In this document: positions 42,485 to 51,938 of the stretch, one piece after another
How the letters are laid out: every line of letters starts with the position of its first letter
Position numbering within the stretch: the first letter of the stretch is position 1
Assembly (NCBI RefSeq): GCF_003002025.1
Contig: NZ_PVZB01000008.1
Location: 186,001-250,000, forward strand
Source: Paraburkholderia sp. BL25I1N1
GTDB lineage: Bacteria; Pseudomonadota; Gammaproteobacteria; Burkholderiales; Burkholderiaceae
Length of the DNA: 64,000 nt
Reading direction: 5' to 3'
The notes under the pieces: model-generated
What the model saw: the letters and a program-made list of their open reading frames with translations, nothing else
Databases searched by the model: none
Told to the model about the DNA's origin: nothing
Program-made: the position numbers and the translations under genes

Positions 42485-43395
42485 TGCAAACTCCCGCTTT
42501 TTGAGTTCGTTTCGCTGAACACCCCGGCTTGCTCCATCGCATCAAGCAAGATTGCATGTGAGCCGTCGGACAGTTCAGTAATAGGTAACCGGCAGGCTGG
42601 CGAGGACCGCCCGAGCCTCGCCAATGCCCATTTAGTTGGTGCCGGACTGTTTTCAACAAACAGGGCACTGTGTAAAGGGAGCAACTTCAAATGGAGCGTT
42701 GCGGCGTCTTTGGCATTTCCGCTTCGAGCAAGAGCGCTGACTCGCGCAGCAGCAGCCGGAACCACGTTCGCGCTCACGCTGATAGTGCCGTCGCCACCTA
42801 GCAACATCAGCGGCACGGAGGTGGCGTCATCGCCGGAGACGACTTTGAATCCCTCCGGACGCAAGCGCAGCAACATACCGCCGCGTTCCAGGTTGGCCGT
42901 TGCATCTTTCAGCCCGATGATTCCCGGGACTTGCGCAAGGCGCATAGTCGTTCCGACGTCGAGGTCAGTGCCTGTCCTGCTCGGCACGTTGTAAAGCATC
43001 ATCGGCAGGTCAACGGATTCTGCGACCGTGGCGAAATGCCTATAAAGCCCTTCCTGCGACGGCCGCACGTAGTACGGCGTAACCTGCAACGTTGCATCCG
43101 CGCCTACGTCTTTCGCCATTGAGGTCAGTTCGATTGCTTCGCGCGTGGAATTCGACCCAGCTCCGACCATAACTGGACACCTGAGCGCCACACGACTAAC
43201 TGCGAACTCAGACACGGCCCGATGTTCTTCGAAGGATAGCGTGGACGCTTCGCCCGTCGTTCCCGCCACGCATATTGCGTCGGTCCCGCTTTCGATGTGC
43301 CAGTCGATGAGAGACCCAAACGACTCGTAGTCAATTGAGCCATCCTCGTGCATTGGAGTCACGATAGCGACGATGCTGCCGACGAAACCTTTCAT
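42481..43395 (-). CDS. DapA-family (dihydrodipicolinate synthase-like) lyase
   Basis: 304 residues from ATG 43395. TIM barrel with GSIVAIVTPMHEDGSIDYES at the start, AGTTGEASTLSFEEH, the catalytic Tyr in LPMMLYNVPSRTG and the Schiff-base Lys in VPGIIGLKDATANLERG. True DapA makes dihydrodipicolinate, but in a catabolic cluster relatives act as aldolases or hydratase-aldolases on pyruvate-containing compounds. The latter is favoured here because it is coupled to NIPSNAP and lies beside a ring-cleavage gene. Confidence 0.87.
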   Translation of the reverse strand: MKGFVGSIVAIVTPMHEDGSIDYESFGSLIDWHIESGTDAICVAGTTGEASTLSFEEHRAVSEFAVSRVALRCPVMVGAGSNSTREAIELTSMAKDVGADATLQVTPYYVRPSQEGLYRHFATVAESVDLPMMLYNVPSRTGTDLDVGTTMRLAQVPGIIGLKDATANLERGGMLLRLRPEGFKVVSGDDATSVPLMLLGGDGTISVSANVVPAAAARVSALARSGNAKDAATLHLKLLPLHSALFVENSPAPTKWALARLGRSSPACRLPITELSDGSHAILLDAMEQAGVFSETNSKSGSLQ

Positions 43396-43517
43396 CTTGT
43401 CGTTGACCTTTCGTTTGACGATGCTCTTGCACCCGGCGTCGAAGCATTTGCCACGACGCCGGTCACCAGCCGAAGAACGAACGCGGATGGATGCGACAGC
43501 GCCTGCCGCTCGTCCAG

Positions 43518-44264
43518 TCACGCGGCTCCGTACGCCCCGTTCCAGACCGGCGAGATAACGAGTTCGTTGATACAGACGTGTGCAGGCATGCTGACCACGT
43601 ATCGCACTGCAGACGCTATATCGGCCGGCTGGAGCATCCGGCGAAGCTCGATGTCAGTCGGGGGTACTTTGCGACGCAGCATTGCAGGGGTTGCGACCTC
43701 CGCCGGACAAAGGGCGCAAGCACGAACACCGTTGCGGAACTCCGATGCGTTCAAACTCGTCGTCATCGCTACTACCGCCGCTTTTGCGGCCGAGTACGCA
43801 GGCCCTGGTTTCGCAGAAATGAACCGACCAGCCCAAGAACTGATGTTAACAACGAGGCCATCGGAATGCTCTCGCATTCCTGGCAGCACCGCGTCGATGG
43901 TGTAGAAGACACCATTTAAGTTGATGTTGGTGACACGGTCAAAATCCTCGACCGAGACTTCGCCCCATGCGCGAGCGCCGATGTTCATACCCGCATTGGC
44001 GACAAGAACACTGATTCTTCCGTACTCGGACGAAATGCGCTTCGCTGCAGCTGCTACATCGGCTGCGACGGTTACGTCGACCGCGACTGCAGCAGCATTC
44101 GGTCCAATTTTGTGAAGCTCTGCGAGTGCCTCGGAGAGCCCTTGCTCTCCGCGCGCCGAAATGACCACAAAGTGCCCGTCGCTGAGCAGGGCCTTCGCTG
44201 CCGCGAGCCCAATTCCGCTCGACGCGCCCGTAACCCAGCAAACCTTGCGTTCTTCAATTGTCAT
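43518..44264 (-). CDS. Short-chain dehydrogenase/reductase
   Basis: 248 residues, classical SDR size. Cofactor motif TGASSGIGLAAAKALL near the N-terminus, VLVANAGMNIG, catalytic Ser in VNISSWAGRF and the YSAAKAAV active-site Tyr-Lys. Its ATG overlaps the TGA of the ThDP enzyme gene upstream by ATGA. Likely oxidises or reduces a ketone/alcohol made by that enzyme. Confidence 0.9.
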   Translation of the reverse strand: MTIEERKVCWVTGASSGIGLAAAKALLSDGHFVVISARGEQGLSEALAELHKIGPNAAAVAVDVTVAADVAAAAKRISSEYGRISVLVANAGMNIGARAWGEVSVEDFDRVTNINLNGVFYTIDAVLPGMREHSDGLVVNISSWAGRFISAKPGPAYSAAKAAVVAMTTSLNASEFRNGVRACALCPAEVATPAMLRRKVPPTDIELRRMLQPADIASAVRYVVSMPAHVCINELVISPVWNGAYGAA

Positions 44265-46048
44265 GACAGACCTACCTCAGGGAAATCGCGTGCTGCCGGA
44301 TTGCTGTCACCAGAAAACAGAGACAGCGGCGGAAACGCGTTCGAATCCGTAATGATGTCGAGTACGGCGGGACCGTTGAAGGCGATAGCACGCTCCAGTG
44401 CTGCCGCGATGTCCTTCGGGTCTTCGACACGTTCGCCGAAGCAACCAGTCGCCCGTGCAATTGCTGCGTGGTCCACGCTGCCGAAGCTGCAGGCATCCGT
44501 GTGCATGCCGTAGTGGACGTTTTCCGCATGGAATTCGTATCCAAGAATGCTGTTGTTCAGCACAATCAGGATGACCGGCAGCCCCATCCGCCGCGCGCTC
44601 TCAAGCTCCGACCAGCAGTGGCCAAACCCACCATCGCCTTCTAGCGCGAACACACGTGCGCCTGGCACTGCTGCCTTGGCGCCAATGGCCATTGGAAAGC
44701 CCCAGCCCAAGCCCGCAAGTCCGCGCGGCGTAAGGAACCGGGCACCGTTCTTCCGTGCGGTCAGGAACGTGTTGGCCCAGTTTGTCGAATAGCTAGCATC
44801 GGCAACAACGATGTCGTCCGGACGAATCAGCTTGTCGAGTTCGAACATGATGGCTTCAGGTCGGATGGCACCGGGCCGTCCTGCGCTGATTTGGGCGCGT
44901 TCCTTCGCGACTTCGGCGCGAGCATGCTGAATTTCACTGGAAAGTGTCAGATGGCGCTTACCGGCGAACGGTAACTCGAGTTTCTTGAGTTCATCCGTCA
45001 ACGCTTCGAGGGTCAGTTTGACGTCGCCCATCAATCGGGTAGTTTCGTACGTCCGCCCGATTTCCTGCGGGTCAATATCGATGTGGACCAGTTTTGCGGA
45101 CGTAGGGATGGCTTTCCAGGAGTCAGTGCCGTTCTGGTTAGTGCGTGTGCCGGCGAGAATGACCAGGTCTGCGTCCGCAAGCATCGTCCCCAAGTGGCGC
45201 GGCATAGTTCCGGCGCCCGTGCAATTGCCAAACACGCCCAGCGACAACGGCGAGGTTTCGTCCATGACCCCTTTGCCCATGTTCGTCGTCGCAACGGGAA
45301 TCGCTGCCAGTTCGCTCAGTTGGGCCAGTGCCTCGCTCGCACCCGACAGATGAACTCCACCACCTGCAAGCACGTACGGTCGCCTCGAGGCTGCAATCAT
45401 TTTTGCGACTTCACCAACCGCGTCCGAAGACGGCTGGTAGCGGTCGAGAGGAAACCGACCAAGGCTGGCGGTCCGATTGCTGGAAGCAGCTGGCTTCCTC
45501 AACAGGTCCATCGGCAAAATCAGGACAGCAGGGCCAGGCCGGCCGCTCGTTGCAGCAGTGAAAGCAGCATCGACGTAGTCGTCGATTCGGGTCGCATCGG
45601 TCACCCTTCGAACCCATTTCGCGACGGGCCCGAACAGGGCGACATGGTCGAGTTCCTGGAACGCGTTGCGGTCAACCATGCTGGTTGGAACGTCCTGGAC
45701 AATGGCGACAAGCGGGACCGATGCTTTCAACGCCTCAGCTAGCGGCGCAACGAGCAACGTAGCAGCAGGGCCGTTCTGTGCCGCGACGACGCCAACTTTT
45801 CCGGAAATGCGTGCATAGCCATCGGCCATCGCGCCACCCGCATTTTCAGTGCGATAGCTCACTTGACGGATACCGAACTTGTGCGCGACCACAAAGAAGG
45901 CAGCTGGAATGCTCTGTCCGAATACATGTGTCACTTCATGCCTGCCCAGTGCGGCAGCAAGGACATCCGCTACCGTTTCGACGCTCGGTGCAGCCTCGAC
46001 TTCTGCTGCGTCATTCACCTTGTTCTCAATCGCTTCTGTCTGGCTCAC
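44261..46048 (-). CDS. Thiamine-diphosphate-dependent enzyme (acetolactate synthase-like)
   Basis: 595 residues. The start is GTG 46048, with GGAGG five bases upstream. Three ThDP-enzyme domains: N-terminal pyrimidine-binding part with Glu in SYRTENAGGAMADGYAR, middle FAD/DHS-like part, and C-terminal pyrophosphate-binding part with GDGGFGHCWSELESARRMGL and the NNSILGYEF metal-site Asn. Relatives are acetolactate synthases, benzoylformate decarboxylase and oxalyl-CoA decarboxylase-like lyases. Coupled translation with the SDR suggests 2-oxo acid decarboxylation or carboligation followed by reduction. Substrate unknown. Confidence 0.87.
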   Translation of the reverse strand: MSQTEAIENKVNDAAEVEAAPSVETVADVLAAALGRHEVTHVFGQSIPAAFFVVAHKFGIRQVSYRTENAGGAMADGYARISGKVGVVAAQNGPAATLLVAPLAEALKASVPLVAIVQDVPTSMVDRNAFQELDHVALFGPVAKWVRRVTDATRIDDYVDAAFTAATSGRPGPAVLILPMDLLRKPAASSNRTASLGRFPLDRYQPSSDAVGEVAKMIAASRRPYVLAGGGVHLSGASEALAQLSELAAIPVATTNMGKGVMDETSPLSLGVFGNCTGAGTMPRHLGTMLADADLVILAGTRTNQNGTDSWKAIPTSAKLVHIDIDPQEIGRTYETTRLMGDVKLTLEALTDELKKLELPFAGKRHLTLSSEIQHARAEVAKERAQISAGRPGAIRPEAIMFELDKLIRPDDIVVADASYSTNWANTFLTARKNGARFLTPRGLAGLGWGFPMAIGAKAAVPGARVFALEGDGGFGHCWSELESARRMGLPVILIVLNNSILGYEFHAENVHYGMHTDACSFGSVDHAAIARATGCFGERVEDPKDIAAALERAIAFNGPAVLDIITDSNAFPPLSLFSGDSNPAARDFPEVGLS

Positions 46049-46330
46049 TGAATCCTCCGTTTGATACCTATCCGTCGCGCTATTGATGCGACCGTTTGCT
46101 CCGCCACCACGCGCTGTCGTACTAGCATGTCAGTGGATAAGCGAAAAAAATAAAGACCTAATGGTCGCCCACCCGGATGGCTCTACCGTATGTAGCAGTC
46201 GCATCCCGATACACCTTTACTCATCGCACCCGATACACGATGAATTCGCTGCAGGCCAGTCAACTTGGTCGATGCGGGACTCATTCCAAATCAACTCGCG
46301 CCCGCACCGCTTTCACATTAAATCCCGTCG

Positions 46331-47665
46331 TTACGTCAACCGGGTCTGCGCAATGGCTTCTGTGCGCTTCTGGAAAGCCATCGCCGCGAGCAGCGCTCCG
46401 ACGGCTGCGAGCAGAGCAATGGCCATGACGCCGCCTGCCAGACTGCCGGTGACTGTCTTGATGTATCCGAGAAGCGGGGGACTCGCAAAGCCCGCGATGT
46501 TCCCCAGCATGCTGATGAATGCGATGCCAGCCGGTGCGGCTCTCTTGCTCAGATAGCTCGGCGGAATCGAGAAAATTAACGGCCCACTCGCGCCCGTTCC
46601 AAAACTCGCTACCGCAAACGCCGTAAGCATTAACGTCCGGGACTCTGTCGCAAGGGTGCTTGCGATGAGACCAAACGCAATCAGACAGAAACAGAACACA
46701 AGATGCCAGCGGCGTTCCCGCAAAGCATCGGAGCTCCAGCTGACAAGAATCGCACCAACGAAACCCATCGCCAGCGGAATCGCTGTAAGGAAACCAACGC
46801 TAACCAGCGAGGTAATTCCGCTTTCCTTCACAATGGTCGGAAGCCAGAAGAAGAGCAGATAGTTGCTGCAGGCAGCGGTGAAGAAAAGGAACGCCACCAG
46901 GTAGTTGATGGGGTTCGACAGAATCTCTTTCGCGACGCCCTTCGACAGATGCTCATGGACCGGCGCCTCTTCGCTTGCAAGGTCGGCCGCGACAGCCGCC
47001 TTCTCTTCTGCCGTCAGCCACTCGGCGTCCTGCGGGCGATTTCTGAGGAAGTAGAGGCAGACAAATCCAAGCGCGCAGGCGGGAATACCTTCGATGAGAA
47101 AGACCCAGCGCCAGCCTGCAAGACCCAACGCCCCATCGAATGAGGTAAGAATCCACCCACTCAGAGGTGCGGCAACGGAGCCTGCTACGGCATTTGCCAC
47201 GAAAATGACAGCGGTGGCTCGCGCCCGCATCCGGAACGGAAACCAGTAGGTGAAGTAGAGAACGATGCCGGGGAGGAAGCCCGCCTCAAACGCACCCAGC
47301 AGAAGTCGCAGCGTAATGAGATGACCGACATTGGTAATGAACGCCGTGACCGCGGTTGCCAAGCCCCACAGAACCATGATTCGTACGAATGTACGGCGCG
47401 CACCCCACTTCGCCAGCACCAGATTGCTCGGCACTTCGCAAAAGGCATAGGTGATAAAGAACGCTCCAGCAGCAATACCGTACCAGGTCGCGTTGATACC
47501 CAGCGCGTCGCTCATCTGGAGCTTTGTGAAACCGATGTTGATTCGGTCGATGAATGCGAACCCGTAACACACAAACAGCAACGGGATGATTCGAAGCCAA
47601 ATCTTTCGATATGCACTCCTCTTAATCGAACTCGCTTCAGAGATATTGCCTGCGTATTGCTGCAT
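46331..47665 (-). CDS. MFS transporter (anion:cation symporter type)
   Basis: 444 residues with 12 predicted membrane segments. Typical ACS features are IIPLLFVCYGFAFIDRINIG in helix 1, then FCEVPSNLVLAKWGARRT and RMRARATAVIFVANAVAG. The family imports organic anions such as phthalate, hydroxyphenylpropionate or glucarate. It lies between the two halves of the aromatic cluster. A decayed relative of its N-terminus is present at about 50.7 kb. Confidence 0.9.
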   Translation of the reverse strand: MQQYAGNISEASSIKRSAYRKIWLRIIPLLFVCYGFAFIDRINIGFTKLQMSDALGINATWYGIAAGAFFITYAFCEVPSNLVLAKWGARRTFVRIMVLWGLATAVTAFITNVGHLITLRLLLGAFEAGFLPGIVLYFTYWFPFRMRARATAVIFVANAVAGSVAAPLSGWILTSFDGALGLAGWRWVFLIEGIPACALGFVCLYFLRNRPQDAEWLTAEEKAAVAADLASEEAPVHEHLSKGVAKEILSNPINYLVAFLFFTAACSNYLLFFWLPTIVKESGITSLVSVGFLTAIPLAMGFVGAILVSWSSDALRERRWHLVFCFCLIAFGLIASTLATESRTLMLTAFAVASFGTGASGPLIFSIPPSYLSKRAAPAGIAFISMLGNIAGFASPPLLGYIKTVTGSLAGGVMAIALLAAVGALLAAMAFQKRTEAIAQTRLT

Positions 47666-47834
47666 ACCTGCCTCCGTACTTCAATTGTCTCCAGAACCGC
47701 TTTTTTTGGCGAGGGGGCGAATATTCAGCGGAGCCATAAATGAGAGCCATGGTCCCGGCTAACTCGCTGGCCGCCATCCCTTTCATACCGATACTACGTG
47801 GGCGCCGTTTGCGTGGATAATGCCGTCGGGCTAT

Positions 47835-47863
47835 ATGCGTTATCCGCATGCGCGTTATCCGCG
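47835..47863. promoter_or_regulatory. Palindromic and repeated site upstream of the MFS gene
   Basis: ATGCG-TTATC-CGCAT (47835-47849) is a 5-bp dyad. GCGTTATCCGC appears twice, at 47837 and 47852, 15 bp apart. An inverted relative, GCGTGGATAATGC, lies at about 47811. The site is upstream of the MFS gene and just past the end of the hydrolase gene, so it probably controls the MFS gene. Confidence 0.45.
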
Positions 47864-47900
47864 TAGACCCTAACCCGCCGTTACGAGCGCCCCATCCCGT

Positions 47901-48770
47901 CTAGTGCGTCAAGAAATCGAGAACCATGCGATTGAACTTGTCCGCATGCTCCCATTGGGCCCAGTGACCGCACCGGTTGAAGATGTGAAACTCAGCGTTA
48001 GGCATGCCCCACAGAAGCCTTAGCCCTACGTCCATCGGAACAAAACGGTCATCACGGCCCCAGATGATGAGCGTGTCCGATTTGACCTCCGACAACCGGT
48101 GACCGACGTCCGGAAACTGTTTCGGATTCGCAGCCAGACTTTTAACGAAATTTTCAAGATGGTCTTTGCGGGCAAGCATGTTATCCAGCCGGCCCTGGAA
48201 CAGGTCTTCGGTCAGGCTACTTGCGTCGTAGACAAACACGTTCATCATCTTCTTGAGATTCTCAATCGTCGGTTCACGATAGAGACCCTGAAGTAGCTTG
48301 ATGCCTTCAGTCGGCATTGGAACGAATTGGCTCGGCCCTCCCGTTCCTCCGCCCATCAGGACGAGTTTTCCTACGCGCGCCGGATTCGCAAGCGCGAACG
48401 CGACTGCTGCGTGGGCTCCCATCGAATTACCGATGATGTGAACCGGCCCCTGCACGTCGATTGCGTCGAGCAGCCCTTTGAGGGCTCGAGCGTTCAATTC
48501 CGAGCGCGACCCGGTGCAGACGACTGGGTCACTTTTGCTCCAACCCGGGCAGTCCATCAGGATGACCCGATAGCCGCGTTCGACCAGCGGTTCGAGATTG
48601 CGGTTGAAATTAGCCCACCCGCTTGCGCCGGGGCCTGAGCCGTGGAGCATGACGACGGTCTCACGACCTTGGCCCATGTCGTTGTAGTGAATCTGGAGGT
48701 CGAGGTCGCCCTCTTTGACGCGAACAAGCTTACTTGTTCCCGCTTCGGTCAATTGGCTTTGCGTGCCCAT
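47901..48770 (-). CDS. mhpC: 2-hydroxy-6-oxonona-2,4-dienedioate hydrolase
   Basis: 289 residues, matching the E. coli MhpC length and sequence style closely. It shows the oxyanion region [20 protein letters not shown], the nucleophile elbow [18 protein letters not shown] (Ser), the Asp in [14 protein letters not shown] and the His in [17 protein letters not shown]. It hydrolyses the C-C bond of the ring-cleavage product of dihydroxyphenylpropionate-like substrates. A second, less similar hydrolase is in the same cluster at 54323. Confidence 0.9.
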   Translation of the reverse strand: MGTQSQLTEAGTSKLVRVKEGDLDLQIHYNDMGQGRETVVMLHGSGPGASGWANFNRNLEPLVERGYRVILMDCPGWSKSDPVVCTGSRSELNARALKGLLDAIDVQGPVHIIGNSMGAHAAVAFALANPARVGKLVLMGGGTGGPSQFVPMPTEGIKLLQGLYREPTIENLKKMMNVFVYDASSLTEDLFQGRLDNMLARKDHLENFVKSLAANPKQFPDVGHRLSEVKSDTLIIWGRDDRFVPMDVGLRLLWGMPNAEFHIFNRCGHWAQWEHADKFNRMVLDFLTH

Positions 48771-48834
48771 AGTCGGTTCCTTTCTCCTAGGTACTTCAAC
48801 ATCGGTCTCGAGACATCAGGACCGAAGCGTCCGG

Positions 48835-50589
48835 TCAGTGGTTTGCCAGCACATGAGACAAGGCAGACGTCAGGAGCTCCCGCGCCATACCTACATCAAA
48901 GACGTTCTCGGTCTGCCGCCATGCGATGTATCCGTCCGGGCGAACGAGAAGCGCGCCAGCCTCAGCGATTTCGCGCTGACGTTGCCAGTCGCAATACGGG
49001 TCTTCCGAGCCTTTGGCACCAGTCACGACAGTTCGCAGAAATGGCAAACCCAGAGCTTCCGCTGCTTTTGCCCATGCGCCCCCAGACAATCCGGTTACGA
49101 GGGAGAACTTGCCCTTACCTGTGACGTCAAGCGTCGAAATCCGAATTCCATGCTTGTCGATTAGCCACGCATGCGGAATCTTTGCCCCGGGTCGCGTTGT
49201 TGCCTGCAGGTAAAGCTCCTTGTCCTGTTTCCACTCCTCGGGACCAAGTTGCGGGTCGGGAACGACTGCAGTCGAGGCGTAGCGCTGATTCATCTCGACG
49301 CCTTGCGCGTTGAATTCGCGATTCTTGAGGTCCAGACCTTCCTGAACCGCCTGACGCGCCCGAGCACCTTCGGGGCCGGGGTCCTTGAATCGAGCGATGC
49401 CAGCGGCCACCGGATTTTCCGCGCCTTCAACACTGAAGACTGCTTTGAGAGGTGCAAAGTCCAGTCGCGACTGGTTTGCTCGCAACACAATCTGCTTGCC
49501 AACGGGCGCACGCTCGTCGGAGTAGGTATCGAGGAGGCGCTCGCCTGCATAGCCCTTCAGAACATAGGCCAGCTTCCATGCGAGATTGAACGCATCCTGA
49601 ACGCAGGTGTTCAGACCAAGGCCGCTCGATGGGGGATGCCGGTGGGTCGCGTCGCCACCGGCGAACACGCGCCCCTTCGAATACGTCGTCGCGTAGGCCT
49701 GGTTCACATACCATGTGGACTTCCGGACAACCTCAACCTCGAGGTTCGGGTCACCAACGAGAACCCGAATCTTGCCGAGAACGGTTTCGTCACTCAGGTC
49801 CGGCTCGCCTTTTGAGATGTCGAAACCCCAACCGGCAATCCATTGGGTCCAAGGCTTCACCGCACGGAGCAATCCCAAACCGATTTCGCCGAAGCTAGCA
49901 TCCGGGCTCACAATCCAATGCAGGATGCTCGGGCGATGCTTCGCATATCGAGTGAGGTCCGCATTGAAAATGACGTAGGCGGTTCCCGCTCGTGCCATCT
50001 CGCCTTCGATTTTCAGTCCGATTTCATCGACAATCTTCGAACGGGCTCCGTCGGCACCGACCAGGTATTTGGCACGCATCGAATATTCGCGGCCATTGAG
50101 GCGGTCCTGCAACTTTACGGTTACGCCGCTCTCATCCTGCTCGTGCGAGAGGTACTCCGTGTTCGCCGAGTAGGTGACGCCGCGATGCGCAGCATTCTTG
50201 AAAAGAACCGGCTCCACGTTCGGCTGCGTTATATCAACCATTCCGCAGGGGCTACCCTTGAGATAGTCTCCTCTGCGCGCGTCGCCCGTGCCCCACGAGC
50301 GCAGACGAACCAGTTCTTCGCCGGCCAGACTGGTGGCAATGAGGCTGTCGCCCATTTCGTCCCACGGCGTGGCATAGCGAAGCACGTCTTCCTCGATTCC
50401 GAGGTCCCGATACACTTCCATCGTGCGCTGGTTGGTGATGTGCGCGCGTGGTGTATCAGCAACCCAATTGAACCGCGAGACCATGTGTGCGCGTGCCCCG
50501 TACGTCGCCAATGCCAACGCGGTCGTGACACCCATCGGGCCAGAGCCGACAACGATGACGTCAGTGTCAAATTCAGTGGTGTTTTCCAT
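48835..50589 (-). CDS. FAD-dependent aromatic hydroxylase (TfdB/phenol hydroxylase type)
   Basis: 584 residues. FAD motif VIVVGSGPMGVTTALALATY at the start, DG motif in YLVGADGARSKIVDEIG, and the second FAD motif GRVFAGGDATHRHPPSSGLG, then LNTCVQDAFNLAWKLAYVLK. The C-terminal ~150 residues form the thioredoxin-like domain of this class. TfdB-like enzymes add an ortho hydroxyl group to phenols, giving the catechol for ring cleavage. It lies between the hydrolase mhpC and a decayed transporter fragment. Confidence 0.88.
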   Translation of the reverse strand: MENTTEFDTDVIVVGSGPMGVTTALALATYGARAHMVSRFNWVADTPRAHITNQRTMEVYRDLGIEEDVLRYATPWDEMGDSLIATSLAGEELVRLRSWGTGDARRGDYLKGSPCGMVDITQPNVEPVLFKNAAHRGVTYSANTEYLSHEQDESGVTVKLQDRLNGREYSMRAKYLVGADGARSKIVDEIGLKIEGEMARAGTAYVIFNADLTRYAKHRPSILHWIVSPDASFGEIGLGLLRAVKPWTQWIAGWGFDISKGEPDLSDETVLGKIRVLVGDPNLEVEVVRKSTWYVNQAYATTYSKGRVFAGGDATHRHPPSSGLGLNTCVQDAFNLAWKLAYVLKGYAGERLLDTYSDERAPVGKQIVLRANQSRLDFAPLKAVFSVEGAENPVAAGIARFKDPGPEGARARQAVQEGLDLKNREFNAQGVEMNQRYASTAVVPDPQLGPEEWKQDKELYLQATTRPGAKIPHAWLIDKHGIRISTLDVTGKGKFSLVTGLSGGAWAKAAEALGLPFLRTVVTGAKGSEDPYCDWQRQREIAEAGALLVRPDGYIAWRQTENVFDVGMARELLTSALSHVLANH

Positions 50590-50619
50590 GATGGATTTCC
50601 AGACTTCTAATATTCAATC

Positions 50620-50800
50620 AAACAGCATCCAGGGTCTCGGGCTGCGGCTGCACGTCTATACATGCACCCATCTGCAGCTTCGCGACTCCAGGTTTGATAC
50701 GGTCGATTAAGACGAAGCCGTAATCCACGAATAGCAACGGATTGGAGCGCCAGATTTCTCAGCAAGCTCACTTTGCCGAGCACGCTCATCCCGGAATTTG
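50620..50800 (-). pseudogene. Remnant of an MFS transporter N-terminus
   Basis: One minus-strand frame reads EIWRSNPLLFVDYGFVLIDR, then IKPGVAKLQMG, matching the first helix of the 46331-47665 transporter (KIWLRIIPLLFVCYGFAFID). Upstream codons include a stop and the frame soon leaves homology. The 314-bp gap between the hydroxylase and aldolase genes otherwise holds nothing recognisable. A transporter gene was evidently once here and was deleted. Confidence 0.65.
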
Positions 50801-50903
50801 ACGCGATATAGCGATACATGTCTGCCTCCAATCTGGATGGGCTGAACCCTTAATTTCTTTGTCGCCGGACCGTCACGACCCGGCGTGTACCTTCGCTTTA
50901 TCG

Positions 50904-51938
50904 TCAAACTGTCTGTTGCTGTCGCTGCACCAGGTCGAGCGCAACGTCGACAATCATGTCTTCCTGGCCGCCGACCATCTTTCGCTTGCCAAGCTCGATG
51001 AGAATGGTCCGCGTATCGAGACCGTATTGCTTAGCGGCAGTTTCGGCATGACGCAGGAAGCTCGAGTAGACGCCGGCGTAACCAAGGCTCAGAGTTTCGC
51101 GGTCCACGCGGACCGGGCGGTCCTGCAATGGGCGCACCAGTTCTTCAGCAGCATCCATCAGCGCAAACAAGTCTGTGCCGTGCTCCCAGCCATATACGTC
51201 GGCCGCCGCGATGAACACTTCGAGGGGAGCGTTTCCGGCACCGGCCCCCATACCTGCCAGACTTGCGTCGACGCGGATAGCGCCGTTCTGGACCGCGGCA
51301 ATCGAATTGGCCACGCCAAGCGACAGATTGTGGTGAGCGTGAATGCCGCGTTCGGTGTCAGGCTTGAGCACTTCGTCGTAAGCCCGAAAGCGTGCGGTCA
51401 CATCATCCATCGTCATCGCGCCACCGGAGTCGGTCACGTAGACGCAGTGAGCGCCGTACGATTCCATGAGCTTCGCCTGCTGGGCGAGCTTGGCTGGTTC
51501 GAGCATGTGCGACATCATCAGAAAGCCCGAAACATCCATGCCCAGTTCGCGGGCGTACTCGATGTGCTGCTTCGAAACGTCTGCTTCCGTGCAATGCGTC
51601 GCGACTCGAACGGAGCGCACGCCGGATTCATATGCTCGCTTGAGGTCGTGCGTCGTGCCGATGCCAGGAATGAGCAGCGTGGTCAGCTTGGCATGAGTGA
51701 TGACCTCAGCGGTTGCCTCAATCCATGCCCAATCCGTGCAAGCGCCAAAGCCATAGTTGAAGCTCGAGCCAGCGAGACCGTCGCCGTGAGCAACTTCAAT
51801 CGCATCTACTTTCGCTGCGTCAAGCGCACGAGCGATTGCACGGACATGGTCGAGGCTGTATTGATGGCGAATCGCGTGCATGCCATCCCGCAGCGTCACA
51901 TCCTGGATATACAGCTTGGATTTGATTTCATTGCTCAT
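50904..51938 (-). CDS. mhpE: 4-hydroxy-2-oxovalerate aldolase
   Basis: 344 residues, the normal size. Catalytic features: [18 protein letters not shown] at the N-terminus (Arg-Asp and His), [19 protein letters not shown], then [19 protein letters not shown] with the metal His pair. It splits 4-hydroxy-2-oxovalerate into pyruvate and acetaldehyde and forms a channelling complex with the acetaldehyde dehydrogenase. Its ATG overlaps that gene's stop. Confidence 0.93.
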   Translation of the reverse strand: MSNEIKSKLYIQDVTLRDGMHAIRHQYSLDHVRAIARALDAAKVDAIEVAHGDGLAGSSFNYGFGACTDWAWIEATAEVITHAKLTTLLIPGIGTTHDLKRAYESGVRSVRVATHCTEADVSKQHIEYARELGMDVSGFLMMSHMLEPAKLAQQAKLMESYGAHCVYVTDSGGAMTMDDVTARFRAYDEVLKPDTERGIHAHHNLSLGVANSIAAVQNGAIRVDASLAGMGAGAGNAPLEVFIAAADVYGWEHGTDLFALMDAAEELVRPLQDRPVRVDRETLSLGYAGVYSSFLRHAETAAKQYGLDTRTILIELGKRKMVGGQEDMIVDVALDLVQRQQQTV

